In this document: one piece after another, positions 7,361-14,621 of the stretch | How the letters are laid out: each line of letters opens with the position of its first letter | Numbering within the stretch: position 1 is the stretch's first letter | Notes under the pieces: generated by a model | The model's database searches: none | Told to the model about the DNA's origin: nothing | The model's input: only the letters and a program-made list of their open reading frames with translations | Made by a program: the position numbers and the translations under genes | Assembly (NCBI RefSeq): GCF_003346715.1 | Contig: NZ_QQPQ01000007.1 | Location: 1-64,000 of the forward strand | DNA from: Oceanispirochaeta sp. M1 | GTDB taxonomy: Bacteria; Spirochaetota; Spirochaetia; DSM-2461 | Length of the DNA: 64,000 nucleotides | Direction: 5' to 3'

Positions 7361-8815
7361 ATGCTTTCAAAATCTCAATACACATGTTATCTCCAATGCC
7401 CTAAATTCTTCTGGCTCTCCAGAAAGAAGCGTGAAGTTCTGACTCCTCCCTCTACACATCAGCAGCAGATATTTGATACTGGACATTATGTTGGAGAAAC
7501 GGCCTGTAGATTATTTCCCGGTGGAGAGGAAATACCTTTTGACAGAACCGACCTGCCGGGGATGGCCGCCCGTACAAAACAGCTTATCCATGAAGGTGTA
7601 ACCACAATATACGAGGCATCATTTATCTTTGATGAAATATTTGTTGCCGTAGACATTCTCCATTATGAAAATGGTCTATGGAATATATACGAGGTAAAAA
7701 GCTCCACGGGAGTGAAAGATATATATATTCATGATGCGGCGGTTCAGAGCTATGTGCTGGAAAACTGCGGAATAAAACTGAAATCTGAAAATATCGTTCA
7801 TATTAATAACCGATATGTCAGAGGAGCTGAACTCGATCTGAAAGAACTATTTACTATTGCAGATATCAGCCTCAATATCCTTGCTCATAAAAGACTTATC
7901 CCCGAGAGAATTAAAGAGATGAAATCTCTTCTGGAAGAGAGTGAACCTGAACAGGAAATCGGACATCGATGCCTTTCCCCCTACGAGTGCTTTGCAAGGG
8001 ACTACTGCTGGCAGACACTTGCCGGTATACCTGAAGACTCAGTATTCACACTGACAACCTCAAGAATGGATGACAAATTCAAATATTTCACAGAGGGAAT
8101 TATCAGACTGAGCGATCTGAATCCGGCTGAAATGGGTAAGGCGCAACAGCTGCATATAGAGGGAAATCTTCATATTGAATCAGATCCCATCAGAGAGTTT
8201 CTCAGCTTACTGGAGTATCCTATCTCTCATCTGGACTTTGAAAGTTTCCAGCAGGCAGTTCCCGAATATGAGGGAGTAAAACCCTATCAACAGATACCCT
8301 TCCAGTATTCATTGCATATTGAGGATGGAAATGAGTTAATCCATAAGGAATTTCTCGGCCCCTGGGATTCAGATCCCCGTAGGGAACTGGCTGAAAATCT
8401 TATTAAAGATATTCCCGAAGAGGGAAGCATCCTTGCCTATAACAAATCTTTTGAAAAAGGTGTTATCAACAAACTTGCCGCCCTTTTTACCGATATTGAG
8501 AAAGAGCTGACTTCAATCAGTGAACGGATTTCAGACCTGATGCTTCCTTTCCAGAAACGCTGGTATTACCATCCTGAGATGAAAGGGAGTTATTCCATCA
8601 AGAAAGTCCTTCCTGCCCTGGTTCCTGAAATGGAAAAGGCCTATGCCGATCTTCCCGGGGTAAAAAACGGAGGAGAAGCATCGACGATATGGCTTTATCT
8701 ATCGTCTTCGACTGATCCCCGGGACCAGGAAAAGATAAGGCAGGGACTTCTGGAATACTGCAGACTGGATACTCTTGCCATGGTGAAGATTCTTGAGATA
8801 TTGAGAACCGTATAA
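7361..8815 (+). CDS. Cas4-like Fe-S nuclease fused to DUF2779 (DnaQ-like) domain
   Basis: A 484-residue probable DNA nuclease. The N-terminal half (1-220) has a PD-(D/E)XK layout: D98, E111-V-K113 and Q129 in the following helix, with cysteines at 9/13 and C204, C210, C216 placed like the iron-sulphur cluster of Cas4 and AddB. The C-terminal half (285-484) is DUF2779, with DnaQ-like acidic motifs: D292-F-E294, the LAYNKSFEKG segment and YCRLD (D470). The family is often annotated as TM0106/RecB-like. No cas genes or CRISPR repeats lie nearby, so a role in repair or defence is open. It is a single-gene unit convergent with the 715-residue membrane protein. Confidence 0.8.
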   Translation: MLSKSQYTCYLQCPKFFWLSRKKREVLTPPSTHQQQIFDTGHYVGETACRLFPGGEEIPFDRTDLPGMAARTKQLIHEGVTTIYEASFIFDEIFVAVDILHYENGLWNIYEVKSSTGVKDIYIHDAAVQSYVLENCGIKLKSENIVHINNRYVRGAELDLKELFTIADISLNILAHKRLIPERIKEMKSLLEESEPEQEIGHRCLSPYECFARDYCWQTLAGIPEDSVFTLTTSRMDDKFKYFTEGIIRLSDLNPAEMGKAQQLHIEGNLHIESDPIREFLSLLEYPISHLDFESFQQAVPEYEGVKPYQQIPFQYSLHIEDGNELIHKEFLGPWDSDPRRELAENLIKDIPEEGSILAYNKSFEKGVINKLAALFTDIEKELTSISERISDLMLPFQKRWYYHPEMKGSYSIKKVLPALVPEMEKAYADLPGVKNGGEASTIWLYLSSSTDPRDQEKIRQGLLEYCRLDTLAMVKILEILRTV

Positions 8816-8833
8816 TTCAGATATCGGAAATAT

Positions 8834-10981
8834 CTAGAATTCCCGCTCTTCCCTCAGCATCTTCAGATTTGTAATCTTCCAGCTCTTCTCTTCAACCGTA
8901 AGCAGAATATCGGCCAGATAGCGGTTTTTCCTGTAATGAGTATGGCCGAAATGTGAGACAGAGCCGCTGACGGTCCATTCAGCATCAGCCCTGAATCCAT
9001 CTTTTTCCTTGCGTAGATTATCCATGGAAAGAAGCTCCAGATGATCCATCCTGGCCCTGGCACCACCTTTATTTTCAAGAACCATAGCCTTTCTGTTCTG
9101 CAGGAAAACATCCTGTAGAAGCTCCCCCGAAACCGATAGTGCCAGACGATCATAGACTTCTCTGTCTTCCTGAACATCAAATGAGCGGTAGAGATTTGTC
9201 AGCAGAGCTTCCGTTACAGCGGCAATCTGTTCTTCAGTTCTGGGAGACCATCCTCCGGGAATTGGAATTCTGGCAAAGGGATAAGTCAGGATGGAAGTAA
9301 GAAGCAGCAGGGATAGAGCAAGCCTCTGAGAAAATGCCTTTCTGATGACAACAACTGCAGCTCCAATTAGAAAAAGAATTGAAAGAAACGGTATCCCCGC
9401 AGACTTCACTGAGATCTCCTGGATTTCAGGAAAAAGAGAGCGCTTCACAGGATTGGCCCATGCCCATATATTATCTTCCCTGCTGATCATTACAGCCTCT
9501 GTTCCCCAGATCTGTGAAGTCCTGCCGGGTAGAGAATCAATTCCTGAAGGGAAAAAATTCCACTCCACCTGAACCTCTCTGAGAAGTTCTGCAGTTCCAT
9601 ATATAAGGGAAAGACCCACAAGCCCCTCATTGCGTTTTTCAATCACGGCAGTGGACCGCAGACTGACTCCACCGCTGCCTAAAGTCACAAAATCGGCCCT
9701 TTTGTCTATGGGGTGTAATGACACATCGTCAGCGCTGACTCTGATAGATGAAACAAACTCATCTATCAGAGTTATCAGAAAGTCCTTCTGATCCTCTAAA
9801 GCAAGGGAATTATCGTCCATATGCAGAGTGCTCATAAGTTCATCAAGACGGAGCAGAACTTCTATACGCAGTTCAAAGGGATCTATCGCCATATAGGCCT
9901 GTGCCGGAACAGTCATACTCAGCATGGATTTTGTATTCTGGTTATTCTGAAGAACCTGAGGATCAGGCAGGTCATAGCGGCTCTGGTTAGTACCGGCCGA
10001 AAGATTCAGAACATCCCGTTCTCCCGTCACGACTCTCTCCTGAAATAGGAGGAGGAAAAAAAATAAAGCAAAAACTCCACAGAGATATTTCAAGACTGAG
10101 GAGAGAAGGCCCTTCTCTATCAGAATTGATGATGCCAGAATCAGAAACATAGTAAACAAAGTAAAAAGCAGGTTCCAATAGACTGTACTGAGGAGGTGAA
10201 GGATAAGAAGAATATCCGGACTATAAGGAAGAAATGATATCTCATTGAATAAGCCGGCTCCAAAAAGATATCCGACAACTCCAGCCGGAGCAAACAAAAC
10301 TCTCAGGTCTGGAATATCTCTGAAGGAAGCTATAAAAAGAGCTAAGGCGAGAACTAAAAGCTGAGCATATAGAAGATCGGGGCCCGGAAGGCCCAGTTCT
10401 CCTGTTACCATGGCCAATGACTGCCCGGCAAAAAAAATGAGACAGAAATTTAATGCACTTCTTAAAGATTCAAATGAAGCCAGTATCAGTGCCAGCAGGA
10501 TAAAAGGGATCAGCAGTTCCGCCCTGGATAAAAGCTGCCGTATCCAGGCTGTAACAATCTCACCCTTAGTTCTTACCTTATGAAAATAACTGCCAAGAGG
10601 AATTTTAATCCCTTCAAGAGTCCTTAAATACAGGCGCTGTTTCAGATCGCCGTCCTGTCTGAATACGGTGAGGGATGTGCCGTTGATGATCCAGGGCAGT
10701 ATAAGAAGATCCTTTTCATTAAGAGCATCTGTCAGGGAGTTATAGCGATAGTGAAGAGTGACCATCCCCTGGAACTCACTCCTCCCTTTTTCACTCAGAA
10801 TAAAACGATCGGGAAAAACAGGGTCACCGATTGCAGATTCCTGAAGGATCGGAACCTCAACCTCCAGTAGATAATCTCCCTCAGCCAGCTCAATCAACCG
10901 GGACTTGAGAATTCCCGTATTGTCGGCATAAAGAGAATTCAGACTGCCCAGAAGAGCAATCAGAAGCAGAGCCTTTTTCAT
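8834..10981 (-). CDS. Large membrane protein with degenerate HupE/UreJ-like core
   Basis: A 715-residue protein: signal peptide (1-19), an extracytoplasmic domain to about 150, a block of hydrophobic segments (150-320), a second extracytoplasmic region (325-530), two more membrane segments near 535-580 and a C-terminal domain. The membrane block, together with the parvulin-like gene directly upstream, resembles the HupE/UreJ_2 family that is commonly paired with such anchors. However the His/Asp pair expected in the first helix is absent here. Its ATG overlaps the previous stop by four bases, so it is translationally coupled as the last gene of the operon. A metal-related role is inferred from the operon only. 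Confidence 0.55.
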   Translation of the reverse strand: MKKALLLIALLGSLNSLYADNTGILKSRLIELAEGDYLLEVEVPILQESAIGDPVFPDRFILSEKGRSEFQGMVTLHYRYNSLTDALNEKDLLILPWIINGTSLTVFRQDGDLKQRLYLRTLEGIKIPLGSYFHKVRTKGEIVTAWIRQLLSRAELLIPFILLALILASFESLRSALNFCLIFFAGQSLAMVTGELGLPGPDLLYAQLLVLALALFIASFRDIPDLRVLFAPAGVVGYLFGAGLFNEISFLPYSPDILLILHLLSTVYWNLLFTLFTMFLILASSILIEKGLLSSVLKYLCGVFALFFFLLLFQERVVTGERDVLNLSAGTNQSRYDLPDPQVLQNNQNTKSMLSMTVPAQAYMAIDPFELRIEVLLRLDELMSTLHMDDNSLALEDQKDFLITLIDEFVSSIRVSADDVSLHPIDKRADFVTLGSGGVSLRSTAVIEKRNEGLVGLSLIYGTAELLREVQVEWNFFPSGIDSLPGRTSQIWGTEAVMISREDNIWAWANPVKRSLFPEIQEISVKSAGIPFLSILFLIGAAVVVIRKAFSQRLALSLLLLTSILTYPFARIPIPGGWSPRTEEQIAAVTEALLTNLYRSFDVQEDREVYDRLALSVSGELLQDVFLQNRKAMVLENKGGARARMDHLELLSMDNLRKEKDGFRADAEWTVSGSVSHFGHTHYRKNRYLADILLTVEEKSWKITNLKMLREEREF

Positions 10982-11805
10982 GGAATATCAGCTTCTTCTA
11001 TGACAATCCTGTAAGACTCTCTCATCTGTAGAATCTTTTTCTCCTGAACTTCTTTATTTTTTGTATAAACATAGCTTTCACCAAGATAGATCTTAATGTC
11101 TTCATATTCAGGAACCTGACTTGGAATAACATCTTCCATCAGTACATAGTGAATACCCTCACCCGTGGCAATAGGTCCAGCCCAGCTTGAATCGGGAATA
11201 TCAAACAGCATGGCCGCAAATTCTCTGCCGAAAAAAATACTGCACTGTTCAAAAGAGAGATGCCTGAACTCAAAACCATTAAGAAAAAGATCCCCTGCCC
11301 TATTAAAATCTGAATCTATTTCTTCAAAGTAACTCAGAAAACTCTGCAGATCGGCGGGTGTGTCACTGCTTTCATTGGAGAAGAAGACATGCTTAAAATT
11401 TCGCAGTGCCGGAATTCTGAAATCATCACGGTTATCCAGATAGAACTGTTTCAATACTTCCTCAGAAGGCTGCTTAATATTATCATTCAGTCCGCTGCGC
11501 ATCAAATCGAGGAGCTGTTTCCGGACCCTGTAATTACTTCTGTCCAGGCCTTGTCTGTAGGCTTCTCTTATCAAAACCTCTTCATCAATATAGTCCTGTA
11601 CCAGGTCTATTATTTCATCATTACTCAGAGGATTTTCACGGACCTCCTGCTCAGATCTGACAAGGCTGTTCATGGTCTGCCGGGTGATTATGATCTCTTC
11701 TTTTTCAGGAGGGAGGAGATATTCATATAGGATAAAAAGAGCCAGTGCAATCACAGCAAAATGGAAAATCGGAGCTTTCAGTATTTGATATAAGGCCTGC
11801 TTCAT
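10978..11805 (-). CDS. Membrane-anchored parvulin-like (PpiC-type) protein
   Basis: A 275-residue protein with one N-terminal membrane anchor (about 13-30, APIFHFAVIALALFILYEYL), an alpha-helical SurA-like segment (60-115) and a C-terminal region (150-250) with the shape of a PpiC rotamase. The anchor wording is typical of the peptidyl-prolyl isomerases found beside HupE/UreJ-type genes. Sequence of the rotamase part is divergent, so chaperone activity without isomerase activity is possible. It overlaps both neighbours by four bases (ATGA type), so it is tightly coupled to the ZnuA-like protein before it and the large membrane protein after it. Confidence 0.7.
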   Translation of the reverse strand: MKQALYQILKAPIFHFAVIALALFILYEYLLPPEKEEIIITRQTMNSLVRSEQEVRENPLSNDEIIDLVQDYIDEEVLIREAYRQGLDRSNYRVRKQLLDLMRSGLNDNIKQPSEEVLKQFYLDNRDDFRIPALRNFKHVFFSNESSDTPADLQSFLSYFEEIDSDFNRAGDLFLNGFEFRHLSFEQCSIFFGREFAAMLFDIPDSSWAGPIATGEGIHYVLMEDVIPSQVPEYEDIKIYLGESYVYTKNKEVQEKKILQMRESYRIVIEEADIP

Positions 11806-12722
11806 TTATTGAGATCCCTCAGACTCTCAAGTTCTTCAAGGTTTTTCTTAAGGATATCAAGATAGTCTCCCTCAAGAGGCTTATTGAATCCTGGTGATAT
11901 AACAACCCAGATAATATCCATCTCTTTAAGTTTTTTCTGAGTTTCCAGAACTGGTTTCCCCTCCCAGATCATCAATGAAGAATTATTTTCTTTTTTAAGA
12001 TCCGCCAGAAGATCCCAGTCTTCTTCGGAAGGAAAGATATCAGGCTCCAGAAGTAGAGATTTAACCTCTCCCGTATAGGCTCTGGAAAAATACTGATAGA
12101 TGGGATGACTGGCCAGAAGGACCTCTGATTTGAATATTGCCCCGGCTGTGTGAAATGACTGATCCAGTTTGTCCAGCTCCTGAAGCAACTCTCCATGCCG
12201 CTGTTCAAGGATCTCTTTCTCTGCAGGAAGCAGTGTCAGGAGGGCTTTATGTACAGCTTCAGCCTGACGAGCATACAATTCCAGGTCCAGCCAGAGTGAA
12301 AATGCCGTAGCTCCATGATCATGCAGAGCACCGGCACCATGGCTGTGGCTTGTTCCCCCTGTTGTCACAATATAATCTTCTTTAAAACGGGAAGAGCTGT
12401 CCACTGCCAGGTTGGGATCAATAAAGCTGTACTCCAGCCATTTTTCATATTCGGCACCGTTCAGAATCAGAAGATCCGCTGTTTGCAGCTCTCTGATTTG
12501 AACATCCAAGGGCTCCCAGAACGCCGGATCTTCATCATCAGCGAAGGGCCAAATCAATTCGATGAAATCTCCGGAATATCGCTGACAGATATAATATAGT
12601 GGATAATTGGCGGCAAAAACGATGGGCCTGCCCAGTTCTTCTGGTTTTGTCTCATTCGATCCCGATGCATGAAGACTGGCGGCACAGATAAAAACAGTAA
12701 GTACCAGAAAAACCCTTTTCAC
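11802..12722 (-). CDS. ZnuA-like metal-binding periplasmic protein with altered ligand sites
   Basis: A 306-residue exported protein (signal peptide 1-20) of the cluster A-I (ZnuA/MntC) solute-binding family. Recognisable segments are the N-terminal IVFAANYPLYYICQ, a central histidine-rich loop (H126, H128, H134, H136) and the ASHPIYQYF segment with H206. Two usual metal ligands are missing: the DPHxxEP His is replaced in D65-P-A-F-W-E-P71, and the DPHxWL His is lost before W144-L. So either the metal site is rebuilt from the histidine loop or the protein does another job. It follows the permease by 11 bases and overlaps the parvulin-like gene. Confidence 0.8.
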   Translation of the reverse strand: MKRVFLVLTVFICAASLHASGSNETKPEELGRPIVFAANYPLYYICQRYSGDFIELIWPFADDEDPAFWEPLDVQIRELQTADLLILNGAEYEKWLEYSFIDPNLAVDSSSRFKEDYIVTTGGTSHSHGAGALHDHGATAFSLWLDLELYARQAEAVHKALLTLLPAEKEILEQRHGELLQELDKLDQSFHTAGAIFKSEVLLASHPIYQYFSRAYTGEVKSLLLEPDIFPSEEDWDLLADLKKENNSSLMIWEGKPVLETQKKLKEMDIIWVVISPGFNKPLEGDYLDILKKNLEELESLRDLNK

Positions 12723-12733
12723 AGTATTATCTC

Positions 12734-13903
12734 CTATTGAATCAATAGCTCAAGAATCCGCAGTCTGAACATCCAGGTCACAGCCAGAAGTAGAAAAGAT
12801 ATCAGTAGGGAGAGAAAGCTTAATATCACAGTTTCCACGGCGGTTAACTTTAGAATAAGGATACCGCTCCCCCCCATCCTGTAGAGAGTTAGACTCTCCT
12901 TCTTTCTGAGTCTAACCGTCAAAGCAAGTATAAAAAAAATGGCGGCAATGGTAACAACCAGAGTAACAGCTAATACCCAGTTCAGAATCTCCCGTATTCT
13001 GAAAAGTGTATGGAGCAGTTTGAGAATGACCTTGTCCGATTCAACTGCCTGCAGTAAATCATCATCTGAAAGTGTAGAGAGAATCAGGGCTTCCGATCTG
13101 GGATTGTCCGGGAAAAATAAAATACCGCTCAATGGAAACTCATCTACAGAACCGTGAAAGTGAAAGTTATTCCGCATATCAGGATCGATGGAGTTATACA
13201 TTTTCACCGATGCATTCCCCACAACATTGCCATCTTCCTCTTTTAGAATACTGAAAGGATTGGCAGCCAGATTATCATGCCCATGCCCCAGTCCTCTGGC
13301 TATCCAGGCAGTTTTAATATCTGTGAATACGGCCTTGTCATCCCAGGATGAGGAGCTGGCCAGAATGCCAGTCACCCTGAGTTCCAACGGATAACTTCCG
13401 GCCAGATGATAGGGATTTTCCGGATCGGTAATAAGAGTATCTCCGGGTTTCAACCCCAGAGCATCGGCTGTAATTCTGCCCAAAATACAATCCCCCAGTC
13501 CGGTGATCATTGCACCCTCCTCAAGCCGAAGGTTCCTATGTGAAAAATAGGCAGGCGTAGTTCCGACTACGGCAATGCCGCGGGCCGTATCACCCAGATA
13601 ATAGGGAACCGGAACACCCAGTTTCATGTCATTAAGGACTGTTAAGATTTTATAGGGAATCTCCCTCTGAGCCGAAGGCTGAAAATAGAGTGCATTCATT
13701 ACAAGATCCAGATCACTTCCTCTTGATCCAATGACTACAGGACTGTCTTCAGCCCGGGAGCTCAGACTCTTCTCCGAAAGATCCGTTATCAGAGAAAGAG
13801 CCAGGGGGAGATAAAAAAGACTGACCAATGTTAGAACCAGAATCAGGGTTCTGATCCGGTGGTATTTTAAATAGCAGAGGGCAAGATAAAGGAGCTTCCT
13901 CAT
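12734..13903 (-). CDS. ABC transporter permease (FtsX/MacB-LolE type)
   Basis: A 389-residue permease with the FtsX layout: one N-terminal membrane helix (about 18-40), a large periplasmic domain (41-305) and three C-terminal helices (about 310-385). The periplasmic domain contains two histidine pairs, G-H207-G-H209-D and F-H248-F-H250-G, unusual for lipoprotein release or cell-division permeases and suggestive of metal handling. It overlaps the ATPase gene by four bases, forming an ATPase-permease pair. No second permease is present, so a homodimer is likely. Transport direction cannot be read from the sequence. Confidence 0.85.
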   Translation of the reverse strand: MRKLLYLALCYLKYHRIRTLILVLTLVSLFYLPLALSLITDLSEKSLSSRAEDSPVVIGSRGSDLDLVMNALYFQPSAQREIPYKILTVLNDMKLGVPVPYYLGDTARGIAVVGTTPAYFSHRNLRLEEGAMITGLGDCILGRITADALGLKPGDTLITDPENPYHLAGSYPLELRVTGILASSSSWDDKAVFTDIKTAWIARGLGHGHDNLAANPFSILKEEDGNVVGNASVKMYNSIDPDMRNNFHFHGSVDEFPLSGILFFPDNPRSEALILSTLSDDDLLQAVESDKVILKLLHTLFRIREILNWVLAVTLVVTIAAIFFILALTVRLRKKESLTLYRMGGSGILILKLTAVETVILSFLSLLISFLLLAVTWMFRLRILELLIQ

Positions 13904-14592
13904 GGCAGCTCCTCAAGAAGAACTGTTTGAGCAATAGACGGCAGATCCAGAACCCGGTCAAAACGATCCATCCCGCTGCGGTCATGGGTAGCCTCCAGAA
14001 GAGTGGCCCCTTCCTTTCGGCAGAACCCAACAAGCAGCTCCCGGATCACATCCCGGTTAGCAGGATCGAGACTCCCTGTAGCCTCATCCGCAAGGATCAG
14101 TGAGGGTCGATTAAAAAGACCACGACAGAGTGCAACTCTCTGCTGCTCTCCCCTGGAAAGCCGGGATGGATAGCGGTGCAGATGTTTCTCGATTCCTGTC
14201 TCAGAGGCTAGAAATCTCACACGTTCTGCATACTCATCTTTCGTATGTTTTCCCCGAGTGGATGATTTTCCCAGGAATCTACTTACTGCAATATTGTCAA
14301 AAACATTGAGATAATCCAGAAGTTCAAAGTCCTGAAAGATAAAACCGATATTTTCAAGACGAAAACACCTCCGCTCCTTTTCAGGTAGCATAGGCAGATT
14401 CTTGCCGGAGATTATTATACGACCGCTTTGAGGAAGAAGTATTCCAGCTATCAGAGAGAGGAGTGTAGTTTTACCGAATCCGCTTGGACCTGTAATTCCA
14501 CAGATCTCACCACTTTCGACAATCAGTTCCGGCAGTTCAAAACGGAACAGTCCTTCGGGGTAGGAGAAACGGAGATCCTGAATCTGAATCAT
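13900..14592 (-). CDS. ABC transporter ATP-binding protein (LolD/MacB type)
   Basis: A 230-residue ATPase with Walker A GPSGFGKTT (35-43), a Q-loop in GFIFQDFELLDYLNVFDN, signature LSRGEQQRV, Walker B LILADEATGSLD and the switch His in ATHD. Order and wording match the LolD/MacB/FtsE group that pairs with FtsX-type permeases. It works at the inner membrane with the following permease, whose start overlaps its stop. It lies 30 bases downstream of the HEAT-repeat gene, which probably heads the same operon. Confidence 0.92.
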   Translation of the reverse strand: MIQIQDLRFSYPEGLFRFELPELIVESGEICGITGPSGFGKTTLLSLIAGILLPQSGRIIISGKNLPMLPEKERRCFRLENIGFIFQDFELLDYLNVFDNIAVSRFLGKSSTRGKHTKDEYAERVRFLASETGIEKHLHRYPSRLSRGEQQRVALCRGLFNRPSLILADEATGSLDPANRDVIRELLVGFCRKEGATLLEATHDRSGMDRFDRVLDLPSIAQTVLLEELP

Positions 14593-14621
14593 ATTCTTTC
14601 AGCCTTTCGATCACTGTTTAA

